A stretch of DNA of 22,951 nucleotides from UMGS755 sp045652815 (GCA_045652815.1 JAZOLH010000057.1:1-22951), one strand, 5' to 3'; numbered from the stretch's first letter, positions 1 to 7,816 are shown. Program-made: numbers and translations. The notes: generated from the sequence alone by a model not told the origin.

Positions 1-33
1 CATACAGATGGTCTTGCCATCGCAACGGATTAC

Positions 34-62
34 ATTATAGCACAGAAAAATCATAAATGCAA
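34..62 (-). promoter_or_regulatory. Putative sigma-A promoter of a divergent gene off the left edge
   Basis: On the minus strand a TTGCAT -35 (57-62) and a perfect TATAAT -10 (34-39) are separated by 17 bp. Transcription would run left out of the window, and the new RNA would begin with a small GATGG/CCATC hairpin (8-22). No coding region of that gene is visible, so the call rests only on the promoter match. Confidence 0.45.
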
Positions 63-70
63 GCATTTTT

Positions 71-85
71 TTCAAAAAGTTTGAA
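71..85. repeat. Perfect 6-bp inverted repeat TTCAAA-aag-TTTGAA
   Basis: The arms TTCAAA and TTTGAA flank a 3-bp spacer, between the left-edge divergent promoter and the nfn promoter. It could be a regulator site, but in such AT-rich DNA it could also be chance. The rest of 1-225 holds only short hairpins, for example AGGCG/CGCCT at 102-115, and no gene that I can support. Confidence 0.25.
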
Positions 86-168
86 TTTTGTTTGGAGTTT
101 TAGGCGGGAGCGCCTTTCAAAAGGTGCGAAAAAGGGCAAAAAATATGCAATTTTGGAAGAATTCGTCC

Positions 169-197
169 TTTACTTTTCATATTTAATATGATACAAT
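169..197 (+). promoter_or_regulatory. Putative promoter of the nfn-hyd operon
   Basis: A TTTACT -35 (169-174) lies 17 bp from a TACAAT -10 (192-197). A TG one base before the -10 makes it an extended -10 element. A second TATAAT at 211-216 has no good -35. The leader would be about 60 nt. I see no Rex-type TTGTTAA...TTAACAA palindrome. Confidence 0.5.
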
Positions 198-261
198 ATA
201 TAAGATATATTATAATGCTATTATTATGTCAAGAAATATAGAAGGAAAGAGGAGAAAACGA

Positions 262-1110
262 GTGTACAAGATTGTTCGAAAAAGAGTACTCAATCCCACC
301 GTTACGCAGATGGAAATCGAAGCGCCTTTAGTTGCTAAAAAAGCAAAACCGGGCCAGTTCATCATCTTGCGTGTGGATGAAGAAGGTGAAAGAATTCCGC
401 TGACCGTTGCCGGCACAAACGCAGAAGAAGGTACTGTTAAAATTATCTTCCAGATTGTTGGTGGCACAACAGCGAAATTAAACCATAAAGCCGAAGGCGA
501 ATTCATTCAGGACTTTGTTGGTCCCTTAGGCCGCGCAACCCATACCGAAGGCATCAAAAAAGTTTGCATCGTGGGCGGCGGCGTTGGCTGTGCTATCGCA
601 ATGCCCGTAGCACAGGAATTCCATCGCTTAGGCGCAGAAGTTACCAGCATCATCGGTTTCCGTGATGAAAATCTGGTGATTTTGGAAGATGAATTTAAAG
701 CTTGCTCCGACAAACTGATTTTAATGACCGACGACGGTTCTTACGGTCGCCACGGTAACGTAACCATCCCCTTAAAAGAAATGCTGGAAGCAGGGGAAGA
801 GTTTGATATGATTATCACCATCGGCCCCTTAGTTATGATGAAATTCGTAACGCTGGCCGCTAAACCCTTTGGCGTACCCGTAACCGCTTCTATGAACCCT
901 GTTATGATTGACGGTACAGGCATGTGCGGCGGTTGCCGACTGACCCTGACCCGTGACGGTGAAAAAATCACCAAATTTGCCTGCGTTGATGGTCCTGAAT
1001 TCAATGCTTACGAAATCGACTTTGACGAAGCAATGTCCCGTGGTAGAATGTATGCAGATTTCGAGCGCCACGCTTATGAAGAAACCTGCAACCTGTTTAA
1101 AAACGCGTAA
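262..1110 (+). CDS. nfnA: Ferredoxin-NADP+ oxidoreductase subunit alpha (NfnA/SudB-like)
   Basis: This is the small FAD- and NAD(H)-binding subunit of NfnAB, the cytoplasmic flavin-based bifurcating complex that couples NADH and reduced ferredoxin to NADP+ reduction. The 282-residue product has the flavin-domain motif KPGQF near residue 30, a nucleotide-binding GGGVGCAIA stretch near 108, and a C-terminal [2Fe-2S] site (MCGGCR followed by FACVDGP). The start is GTG at 262, preceded by GGAGAAAACGA; residues from there (VYKIVRKRVL) match where family members begin. An in-frame ATG at 226 would add a basic 12-residue extension and has no ribosome site. NfnB follows after 13 nt. Homologues are also annotated as sulfide dehydrogenase or dihydroorotate-dehydrogenase electron-transfer subunits, but the NfnB partner favours Nfn. 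Confidence 0.9.
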   Translation: MYKIVRKRVLNPTVTQMEIEAPLVAKKAKPGQFIILRVDEEGERIPLTVAGTNAEEGTVKIIFQIVGGTTAKLNHKAEGEFIQDFVGPLGRATHTEGIKKVCIVGGGVGCAIAMPVAQEFHRLGAEVTSIIGFRDENLVILEDEFKACSDKLILMTDDGSYGRHGNVTIPLKEMLEAGEEFDMIITIGPLVMMKFVTLAAKPFGVPVTASMNPVMIDGTGMCGGCRLTLTRDGEKITKFACVDGPEFNAYEIDFDEAMSRGRMYADFERHAYEETCNLFKNA

Positions 1111-1123
1111 GGAGGAGAAATAA

Positions 1124-2533
1124 ATGGCTATCAATCCGAAAAAATGTGAAATGCCCAATCAGGCGCCTGAAGTTCGTGCCCATAACTTCTCCGAAGTTGC
1201 GCTGGGTTACACCGCTGAAATGGCAGTGGGCGAAGCAGAACGTTGCCTGAACTGTAAAAACCAGCCCTGCGTTGCGGGCTGTCCCGTTAACATTGACATC
1301 CCCAGTTTTATCACCTTGATTAAAGAACGCGATTTTGAGGGTGCATACCAGAAGATTGCAGAATCTTCCTCTCTGCCTGCTGTTTGCGGTCGAGTTTGCC
1401 CGCAGGAAACACAGTGCGAAAGCAAATGTACACTGGGTATTAAATTTGAGCCCGTTGGTATCGGACGCTTGGAGCGTTTCGTGGCTGACTGGCACAATGA
1501 AAATGCAAAAGAAGCACCCGTAAAACCCGCGGCTAACGGTCATAAGGTTGCTATCGTTGGTTCCGGTCCTTGCGGCCTGACCTGCGCAGGCGATCTGGCT
1601 AAGAAAGGTTACGATGTAACCGTTTACGAAGCATTCCACACTGCCGGCGGCGTTTTGGTGTATGGTATTCCCGAATTCCGTCTGCCCAAGTCCATCGTGG
1701 CAAAGGAAGTTGACACCTTAAAAGCACTGGGCGTTACCGTTGAGCCCAACGTGGTTATCGGTAAAACCCTGACCGTTGACGAACTGTTCGATATGGGTTT
1801 TGAAGCGGTGTTCATCGGTTCCGGTGCAGGTCTGCCCAGCTTTATGAACATCCCCGGCGAATCTTTAAAGGGAGTTTACTCTGCTAACGAATTCTTAACC
1901 CGTAGCAACCTGATGAAAGCTTACCGCGAAGATGCAACAACCCCCATTATGAAAGGTGGCAAGGTTGCCGTTGTTGGCGGCGGTAACGTTGCAATGGATG
2001 CAGCAAGAACAGCCCTTCGTTTAGGTGCTGAAAAGGTATATATCGTGTACCGTCGTTCTATGGAGGAACTGCCCGCAAGAGCAGAAGAAGTGGAACACGC
2101 ACAGGAAGAGGGCATCGATTTTCAGCTGCTTCGTAACCCTGTTGAAATTCTGGGTTACCAAAATCCTGAAGATCCCCGTGATCCTAAAAACGGTTTTGTC
2201 ACTGGTATGCGCGTGATTAAAATGGAACTGGGTGAGCCCGATGATGCTGGTCGTCGTCGTCCCGTGGCTGTCCCCGGCTCTGAATATGAACTCGAGGTTG
2301 ATACCGTTATCATGTCTATCGGTACATCTCCCAACCCGCTGATTAAAGATACCACCGAAGGCTTAGAAGTGAACCGTCGTGGCGGTATCATCGTTAACGA
2401 AGAGGGCTTAACCTCTAAAGAAGGCGTTTATGCCGGTGGTGACGCGGTAACAGGTGCCGCAACCGTTATTTCCGCTATGGGCGCAGGTAAAACCGCGGCC
2501 AAAGCCATCCACGAGTACTTAATGAACAAATAA
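1124..2533 (+). CDS. nfnB: NADPH-dependent glutamate synthase-like subunit, NfnB (GltA family)
   Basis: This is the large subunit of NfnAB, binding NADP(H), the bifurcating FAD and two [4Fe-4S] clusters that lead to ferredoxin. The 469 residues match the usual length of about 468. The N-terminal cysteine motifs CLNCKNQPCVAGCP (near residue 41) and CGRVCPQETQCESKC (near 88) hold the clusters. A first dinucleotide fold, VAIVGSGPCGL, follows near 143; a second, VAVVGGGNVAMDAA with YRRS downstream, starts near 283 and binds NADP(H). GVYAGGDAVTGAATVISAMG closes the FAD site. The start has GGAGGAG upstream. Annotators often call this family homotetrameric glutamate synthase small subunit, but adjacency to NfnA and hydrogenase genes makes the Nfn role more likely. 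Confidence 0.9.
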   Translation: MAINPKKCEMPNQAPEVRAHNFSEVALGYTAEMAVGEAERCLNCKNQPCVAGCPVNIDIPSFITLIKERDFEGAYQKIAESSSLPAVCGRVCPQETQCESKCTLGIKFEPVGIGRLERFVADWHNENAKEAPVKPAANGHKVAIVGSGPCGLTCAGDLAKKGYDVTVYEAFHTAGGVLVYGIPEFRLPKSIVAKEVDTLKALGVTVEPNVVIGKTLTVDELFDMGFEAVFIGSGAGLPSFMNIPGESLKGVYSANEFLTRSNLMKAYREDATTPIMKGGKVAVVGGGNVAMDAARTALRLGAEKVYIVYRRSMEELPARAEEVEHAQEEGIDFQLLRNPVEILGYQNPEDPRDPKNGFVTGMRVIKMELGEPDDAGRRRPVAVPGSEYELEVDTVIMSIGTSPNPLIKDTTEGLEVNRRGGIIVNEEGLTSKEGVYAGGDAVTGAATVISAMGAGKTAAKAIHEYLMNK

Positions 2534-2550
2534 GATAAAGGAGATACGTT

Positions 2551-3036
2551 ATGGAACAGCAGTTTGATTTTTCCGTGGTAGAAAAGATTGCTGCCGGCTA
2601 TGGCAAAAACCCCCAGTCCATTATTGCTATCCTGCAGGACATTCAGGAACACTACCACTACCTGCCCAGAGAAATTTTCCCTTACCTTTCTAAAGAACTG
2701 GATATTCCCGAAGCACGCATTTTCTCTGTTGCAACCTTCTACGAAAACTTTTCTTTAGAGCCCAAGGGCAAATATGTTATCAAAATTTGTGACGGTACCG
2801 CTTGCCACGTGCGTCGTTCTATCCCCATCTTAGAGCGTCTGCGTGCGGAACTTGGTCTGTCTGAATCCAAAAAGACAACTGACGATTTAAACTTCACCGT
2901 TGAAACCGTTTCTTGTCTGGGTGCTTGCGGTCTTGCCCCCGTTTTAACTGTAAACGATGTGGTATATTCCGCTATGACTCCCGATAAGGCCTCCGAGCTT
3001 TTGAAAACTTTAAAGGAGGAAATCGCTAATGCTTAA
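2551..3036 (+). CDS. hydC: NADH-dependent [FeFe]-hydrogenase subunit HydC (NuoE-like)
   Basis: This is the small electron-transfer subunit of the trimeric bifurcating hydrogenase, homologous to the 24-kDa NuoE subunit of complex I. It has 161 residues, a helical N-terminus and then a thioredoxin-like [2Fe-2S] fold. The ligands are Cys80 and Cys85 in CDGTAC and Cys122 and Cys126 in CLGAC. It probably passes electrons to or from the FMN of HydB. The start has AAAGGAGAT upstream and lies 17 nt after nfnB. Its end overlaps hydB by 8 nt, which suggests translational coupling. Confidence 0.88.
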   Translation: MEQQFDFSVVEKIAAGYGKNPQSIIAILQDIQEHYHYLPREIFPYLSKELDIPEARIFSVATFYENFSLEPKGKYVIKICDGTACHVRRSIPILERLRAELGLSESKKTTDDLNFTVETVSCLGACGLAPVLTVNDVVYSAMTPDKASELLKTLKEEIANA

Positions 3037-4903
3037 ATCAAGAGAAGAACTGATCGCACTGCGTGCTGAGGCATTAAAGTCTTACGACATGCAGACGGAA
3101 AAAATCATTGTTTGTGCCGGTACAGGTTGTGTGGCCGGTGGCTCCTTGAAGATTTACGATAAACTCCGCGAACTGGCAGAAGCAAAAGGCGTTAACATTG
3201 CCGTTGAGCTGGAAAAAGACCCTCACGATGAATCTGTTGGTCTGAAAAAGAGTGGTTGCCACGGTTTCTGCGAAATGGGTCCTCTGCTTCGTATCGATCC
3301 TCAGGGCTGGCTTTACACCAAGGTACAGCTTGAAGACTGCGAAGAAATCGTAGAAAAAACCGTGCTGAAGGGCGAACCAATCGAACGCCTTGCTTACAAG
3401 CGTGACGGTCAAATTTACGCAAAACAGGAAGACATTCCTTTCTACAAACAGCAGACCCGTGTTGTTTTGGAACATTGCGGTAAGATTGATGCGGATTCCA
3501 TCCGTGAATATATTGCCATCGGCGGTTACTCCGCTTTTGAAAAAGCGCTGTTTGATATGAGCGCAGATGACATTATTTCCGAAGTGAGCAAATCCAACCT
3601 CCGTGGTCGTGGCGGCGGCGGTTTCCCCGCAGGTCGCAAATGGGCACAGGTAAAACGTCAGACCGAACCTCAGAAATATGTGGTTTGTAATGGTGACGAA
3701 GGTGACCCGGGCGCATTTATGGACAGAAGTATCATGGAAGGCGACCCCCACAGAATGCTGGAAGGTATGATGATTGCTGGTGTTGCCTGCGGAGCTTCTG
3801 AGGGTTACATTTATGTTCGTGCCGAATACCCCTTGGCAGTTGAAAGACTGCGTAACGCCATCGCTCAGGCTGAAGAATTAGGTCTTTTGGGTGATAACAT
3901 TTTAGGCACAGACTTTTCTTTCCATATGCACATCAGTCGTGGTGCCGGCGCATTCGTTTGCGGTGAAGGTAGTGCCCTGACCGCATCCATCGAAGGCAAA
4001 CGTGGTTTCCCCCGTGTGAAACCGCCCAGAACAGTTGAACACGGTCTGTTTGATAAACCGACTGTTTTAAACAACGTTGAAACCTATGCAAACGTTGCTG
4101 AAATTATCAGCAAAGGTGCTGATTGGTATTTAAGTCTCGGCACCGAAACAAGCCCCGGTACAAAGGCATTTGCCCTGACCGGTAACATTGCTAACACAGG
4201 TCTGATTGAAGTGCCCATGGGTACCACTCTCCGCAAGATTATCTTTGATATCGGCGGCGGTATGCGTGGCGACGGTGAATTTAAAGCGGTTCAGATTGGT
4301 GGCCCTTCCGGCGCCTGCCTGGCCAAAGAACATTTAGACCTGCCTCTTGGCTTTGACACGTTGAAGAAAGTTGGCGCTATGATCGGTTCCGGCGGTCTGG
4401 TTGTTATGGACTCCGATACCTGTATGGTAGAAGTTGCCCGTTTCTTCATGAACTTCACCCAGAACGAATCCTGCGGTAAATGTGTGCCCTGTCGTGAAGG
4501 TACCAAACGTATGCTGGGTATCTTAGAGCGCATCGTTGCCGGCGAAGGCGAAGATGGCGATATCGAACTTTTATTAGAACTGGCCGATACCATTTCCGCA
4601 ACTGCACTGTGCGGTCTGGGTAAGAGTGCTCCCTCTCCCGTTGTGAGCACCATTAAAAACTTCCGTGATGAATATGAAGCTCATATTTATCAGAAACGTT
4701 GTCCTGCCGGCGCTTGCCAGAAACTGAAGCAGATTGTGATCGATCCCGAACTTTGTAAGGGTTGTACCAAATGTGCTCGTCAGTGTCCTGTTAATGCGAT
4801 CAGCGGCAAGGTTAAAGAAGCACACGTGATTGATTCTGCAACTTGTATCAAGTGTGGTGCTTGTATCACCGCTTGTGCATTTAAAGCAATTAAGGAGGTT
4901 TGA
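3029..4903 (+). CDS. hydB: NADH-dependent [FeFe]-hydrogenase subunit HydB (NuoF-like, FMN and NADH binding)
   Basis: This is the diaphorase and bifurcation subunit, where NADH exchanges electrons with FMN and ferredoxin-linked clusters. The 624-residue protein has the full HydB plan. An N-terminal thioredoxin-like [2Fe-2S] domain has CAGTGC near residue 29 and CHGFC near 76. The NuoF core carries GRGGGGFPAGRKW and NGDEGDPGAF for NADH and FMN, then the [4Fe-4S] motif ESCGKCVPCREGT with a distal ALCGLG cysteine. The C-terminus has two ferredoxin-type motifs, CKGCTKCARQCP and CIKCGACITAC. AAAGGAGG lies 9 nt before the ATG. The C-terminal eight-iron ferredoxin domain separates it from ordinary NuoF of complex I. 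Confidence 0.92.
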   Translation: MLKSREELIALRAEALKSYDMQTEKIIVCAGTGCVAGGSLKIYDKLRELAEAKGVNIAVELEKDPHDESVGLKKSGCHGFCEMGPLLRIDPQGWLYTKVQLEDCEEIVEKTVLKGEPIERLAYKRDGQIYAKQEDIPFYKQQTRVVLEHCGKIDADSIREYIAIGGYSAFEKALFDMSADDIISEVSKSNLRGRGGGGFPAGRKWAQVKRQTEPQKYVVCNGDEGDPGAFMDRSIMEGDPHRMLEGMMIAGVACGASEGYIYVRAEYPLAVERLRNAIAQAEELGLLGDNILGTDFSFHMHISRGAGAFVCGEGSALTASIEGKRGFPRVKPPRTVEHGLFDKPTVLNNVETYANVAEIISKGADWYLSLGTETSPGTKAFALTGNIANTGLIEVPMGTTLRKIIFDIGGGMRGDGEFKAVQIGGPSGACLAKEHLDLPLGFDTLKKVGAMIGSGGLVVMDSDTCMVEVARFFMNFTQNESCGKCVPCREGTKRMLGILERIVAGEGEDGDIELLLELADTISATALCGLGKSAPSPVVSTIKNFRDEYEAHIYQKRCPAGACQKLKQIVIDPELCKGCTKCARQCPVNAISGKVKEAHVIDSATCIKCGACITACAFKAIKEV

Positions 4904-4908
4904 TCATC

Positions 4909-6603
4909 ATGGATTCTAAACAGTATGTAACCATCGACGGGATTCCCGTTGCCATTGAAGGTGAGAAAAACCTTCTGGAACTGATTAATAAAACCGGCGT
5001 TAAAATGCCCACATTCTGTTATCATTCCGAACTGTCTGTATATGGCGCTTGCCGTATGTGTATGGTAGAAAATGAATGGGGCGGACTGGATGCGGCTTGT
5101 TCCACACCGCCGCGTGCCGGTATGGTTATCAAAACCAACACCGAGCGTCTGCGCCGCTACAGAAAGAACATTCTGGAACTCCTCTTGGCTAACCACTGCC
5201 GCGATTGTACCACCTGCGAAAACAATGCAAAATGTAAACTGCAGGATTTAGCAATGCGCTTTAACATTGAAGGCGTTCGTTTCCCCAACCACGCAAAATC
5301 TACCGTGAACGATGATACCTCTTCCGTTTGCATCACCCGTGATGCAGGCAAATGTATCCTCTGTGGTGACTGCGTGAGAATGTGTAACGAAATTCAGAAT
5401 GTTGGTGCCATCGACTTTGCATATCGTGGCTCTAACATGATTATCAGCACTGCATTCGGCAAACCGTTGGCTGAAACACCTTGTGTTGGTTGTGGTCAGT
5501 GTGTGGCTGTTTGTCCCACCGGTGCTATTGTTGTTAAAAACAATATTAATCCCGTTTGGAAAGCCATCAACGATCCCGCTATCAAAACCACCGTTCAGGT
5601 GGCACCCGCTGTTCGTGTTGCCCTGGGCAAAGAACTGGGCGTTAAAGATGGTGAAGACGTGATGGGTAAAATCGTTGCAGCTCTGCACAGAATGGGCTTT
5701 GACGAAATTTATGATACATCCTTAGGCGCGGATTTAACCGTTTTGGAAGAAAGCGAAGAATTCTTAAATCGTTTAGAAGAAAACGAAAATCTGCCCTTGA
5801 TTACATCCTGCTGTCCCGGTTGGATTCAGTACTGCGAAAAGAAACATCCCGAATTTTTGCCGAATGTTTCTACCTGCCGCTCTCCCATGCAGATGATGGC
5901 ATCTATCTTAAAGGATCAGGCAAAACAGGCATCCCGCAAGATGTTCCACGTGGCTGTTATGCCTTGTACTGCTAAGAAGTTCGAAGCACAGCGTGACGAA
6001 TTTACGATGGATGGTGAACTGAATGTGGATGCAGTTATCACCACACAGGAACTGATTTCCATGATTAAAGAAGCAGGCATTATGTTTGATTCTTTAGAGC
6101 CCGAAGCAGTTGATATGCCTTTTGGTACCATTTCCGGTGCCGGCGTTATCTTTGGTGTAACCGGCGGTGTAACCGAAGCGGTTCTGCGTCGTGTTGCTGC
6201 CAACAAGAGCCGTGCAGCACTCTTAACCGTTGCTGATTGCGGTCAGCGTGGTATGGAAGGTATTAAAGAATTCGACCTGCAGTATGGTGAACAGACCCTG
6301 CGCATTGTTGTTGTTTCCGGTCTTGCCAATGCAGAAGCCGTTTTAAAACGTGTTAAAGCAGGCGAAAAGATTGACTTCATCGAAGTAATGGCTTGCCCCG
6401 GCGGTTGTATCAACGGTGGCGGTCAGCCCTTCGGCGTTGCCAGTGATAAGGAAGCAAGAAGCGAAGGTCTTTATAAGTCCGACCGTCTGCTCTCTATCCG
6501 CCGTGCAGAAGAAAACCCCATTATGCAGACTCTTTACAGCGATATCGTTAAAGGAAAAGTTCATAAACTCTTACATGTACACTATACACATAAGGAGGAC
6601 TAA
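4909..6603 (+). CDS. hydA: Electron-bifurcating [FeFe]-hydrogenase catalytic subunit HydA
   Basis: HydA makes or oxidises H2 at the H-cluster, using electrons from both NADH and reduced ferredoxin through HydBC. The 564 residues contain, in order: an N-terminal [2Fe-2S] site (Cys37, 48, 51, 64), the His-Cys3 cluster (His96, Cys100, 103, 109), two [4Fe-4S] motifs (Cys149-159 and Cys192-202), and the three H-cluster signatures TSCCPGW (299-305), MPCTAKKFE (351-359) and EVMACPGGCINGGGQP (from 492). The start is ATG at 4909, 10 nt after AAGGAGG; an in-frame TTG at 4900 lies too close to that site. Thermotoga-type HydA proteins carry an extra C-terminal [2Fe-2S] domain that is absent here and resembles the next gene. 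HydEFG maturases are not in the window. Confidence 0.95.
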   Translation: MDSKQYVTIDGIPVAIEGEKNLLELINKTGVKMPTFCYHSELSVYGACRMCMVENEWGGLDAACSTPPRAGMVIKTNTERLRRYRKNILELLLANHCRDCTTCENNAKCKLQDLAMRFNIEGVRFPNHAKSTVNDDTSSVCITRDAGKCILCGDCVRMCNEIQNVGAIDFAYRGSNMIISTAFGKPLAETPCVGCGQCVAVCPTGAIVVKNNINPVWKAINDPAIKTTVQVAPAVRVALGKELGVKDGEDVMGKIVAALHRMGFDEIYDTSLGADLTVLEESEEFLNRLEENENLPLITSCCPGWIQYCEKKHPEFLPNVSTCRSPMQMMASILKDQAKQASRKMFHVAVMPCTAKKFEAQRDEFTMDGELNVDAVITTQELISMIKEAGIMFDSLEPEAVDMPFGTISGAGVIFGVTGGVTEAVLRRVAANKSRAALLTVADCGQRGMEGIKEFDLQYGEQTLRIVVVSGLANAEAVLKRVKAGEKIDFIEVMACPGGCINGGGQPFGVASDKEARSEGLYKSDRLLSIRRAEENPIMQTLYSDIVKGKVHKLLHVHYTHKED

Positions 6604-6606
6604 CCC

Positions 6607-6852
6607 ATGGTTGAACTCAGAGCTTGTATCGGTAGTGCTTGCCACTTAAATGGTGCGCACAACGTGGTTTCCACTTTCCAGCAGTTGATTGAAAAATATG
6701 AACTGCACGACAAAATTAACTTCAAAGCATCTTTCTGCATGAGAGAATGCGGCGGCAATGGCGTTTCTGTTACCGTTAACGGTGAAAAAACACGCATTGC
6801 GCCTGAAGAAGCAAAGGCATTCTTTAAGGAAAACATCCTGCCGTTAGTGTAA
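6607..6852 (+). CDS. Small thioredoxin-like [2Fe-2S] ferredoxin next to hydA
   Basis: The 81-residue protein has the Cys-x4-Cys ... Cys-x3-Cys pattern (Cys7, Cys12, Cys44, Cys48) of thioredoxin-like [2Fe-2S] domains, as also seen in HydC and at the HydB N-terminus. It starts 3 nt after the hydA stop, with AAGGAGG inside the hydA end, so the two are surely co-translated. I infer that it is a free-standing version of the C-terminal [2Fe-2S] domain found fused to HydA in some bifurcating hydrogenases, and so may be a fourth subunit. Some hydrogenase operons use the name hydD for a small gene, but I cannot show orthology. Confidence 0.8.
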   Translation: MVELRACIGSACHLNGAHNVVSTFQQLIEKYELHDKINFKASFCMRECGGNGVSVTVNGEKTRIAPEEAKAFFKENILPLV

Positions 6853-6860
6853 AGACAAAA

Positions 6861-6893
6861 AAAGAGCCATCCTTTTGGATGGCTCTTTTATTT
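6861..6893. terminator. Bidirectional intrinsic terminator between the hyd operon and mrp
   Basis: A 12-bp stem AAAGAGCCATCC / GGATGGCTCTTT with a TTTT loop is followed by T-rich sequence on the plus strand and preceded by an A-run that serves as the T-tract on the minus strand. It sits between two convergent genes and can stop transcription from both sides. Confidence 0.9.
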
Positions 6894-6898
6894 TTTGA

Positions 6899-7726
6899 TT
6901 ATAAATTTTTCAGGGTTTCTGCCGCACCGTCAAACCAATGGAAATCGAGATTTTCAATATCACCACGGTCGCAGGCGTTTGCGATAGCAGGATCAATGGG
7001 CAGGCGGGCCAGAACAGGCAGGTTATAGCTTGCGGCAATTTCGTCAATATGACTGTCACCGAAGATGGCATAATCTTTGCCATTATCGGGACAGGTGAAG
7101 TAAGACATATTTTCCACCAAACCTAAAATGGGGATATTCATCATATTCGCCATTTTAACTGCCTTTTCCACAATCATAGAAACCAGTTCCTGAGGGCTTG
7201 TGACAATCACAATACCGTCCACGGGGATGGACTGGAACACAGTCAGGGGTACATCGCCTGTGCCCGGGGGCATATCGATAAACATAAAGTCCACATCGCC
7301 CCAGATAACATCGGTCCAGAACTGTTTAACGGTGCCGCCAATCACGGGACCACGCCAAACAACAGGATCGGTTTCGTTTTCTAACAGCACGTTGATGGAC
7401 ATAACATCAATGCCTTTTGCACTTGTAACAGGGAGCAGACCGCTTTCGTTGGCTGTTGCTTTTTCAGTGATGCCGAAAGCCTTGGGAATGGAAGGACCGG
7501 TTACGTCTGCATCTAAGATGGCGGTGCGGTAGCCGGCACGGTTCATGGTAACAGAAAGCAGAGAAGTGACTAAACTTTTGCCCACGCCACCTTTACCGGA
7601 TACAACACCGATGACCTTTTTAATTTGACTTAAATCATGGGGTTTTTCACGTAAATCCTGCGCTGCGTGACTGCAACCCTCGCAAGAGGATTTGCCGCAG
7701 GAGGAAGAATGACTGCAAGATGCCAT
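6899..7726 (-). CDS. mrp: Mrp/NBP35 (ApbC) family Fe-S cluster carrier ATPase
   Basis: This is a cytoplasmic P-loop ATPase of the family that assembles and delivers Fe-S clusters to target proteins. The 275 residues begin with a cysteine-rich stretch (Cys4, 10, 15, 18) and then a deviant Walker A motif GKGGVGKS at 44-51. Other family marks are DADVTGPSIPK near 72, DMPPGTGD at 151-158, and ENMSYFTCPDNG near 205. The usual CxxC near the C-terminus is reduced to one cysteine here (Cys212, CPDNG). It converges on the hydrogenase operon, whose products need many clusters, so a supporting role there is a reasonable inference. AGAAAAGAGGCAA upstream supports the ATG. Confidence 0.9.
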   Translation of the reverse strand: MASCSHSSSCGKSSCEGCSHAAQDLREKPHDLSQIKKVIGVVSGKGGVGKSLVTSLLSVTMNRAGYRTAILDADVTGPSIPKAFGITEKATANESGLLPVTSAKGIDVMSINVLLENETDPVVWRGPVIGGTVKQFWTDVIWGDVDFMFIDMPPGTGDVPLTVFQSIPVDGIVIVTSPQELVSMIVEKAVKMANMMNIPILGLVENMSYFTCPDNGKDYAIFGDSHIDEIAASYNLPVLARLPIDPAIANACDRGDIENLDFHWFDGAAETLKNL

Positions 7727-7762
7727 TTTAAATTGCCTCTTTTCTCTTTTGATATGATAAAG

Positions 7763-7790
7763 GAGCGGCTTTTGCCGCTCGTTTTTTATT
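7763..7790 (+). terminator. Terminator-like hairpin in the mrp leader
   Basis: A perfect 7-bp stem GAGCGGC / GCCGCTC with a TTTT loop is followed by GTTTTTTATT on the plus strand. No plus-strand gene ends here, so as a terminator it would act only on antisense RNA from mrp. On the minus strand the hairpin falls within the first 20 nt of the predicted mrp mRNA. Confidence 0.6.
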
Positions 7791-7816
7791 GTAGCACAGT
7801 TTTAACCCACTGTCAA
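7788..7816 (-). promoter_or_regulatory. Sigma-A promoter of mrp
   Basis: On the minus strand a perfect TTGACA (7811-7816) and TACAAT (7788-7793) are separated by 17 bp. The predicted start is near 7781, giving a leader of about 55 nt. The -35 lies in one arm of a 10-bp inverted repeat shared with the divergent promoter. Confidence 0.7.

Noticed and set aside
61..225. Rex-type or Fur-type operator at the nfn promoter
   Set aside because: I looked for TTGTTAA-like and GATAAT-like palindromes; only AT-rich partial matches occur, none better than chance.
226..261. In-frame ATG at 226 as start of nfnA
   Set aside because: No ribosome site lies before it, while GGAGAAAACGA fits GTG at 262, and the extra basic residues do not match family N-termini.
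1097..1639. 180-codon open frame antisense to nfnA/nfnB
   Set aside because: It lies opposite conserved sequence of nfnB, with no start signals.
3074..3751. 225-codon open frame antisense to hydB
   Set aside because: It lies wholly opposite a conserved gene with strong codon bias, has no ribosome site and its product resembles no family; it is a shadow of hydB codon usage.
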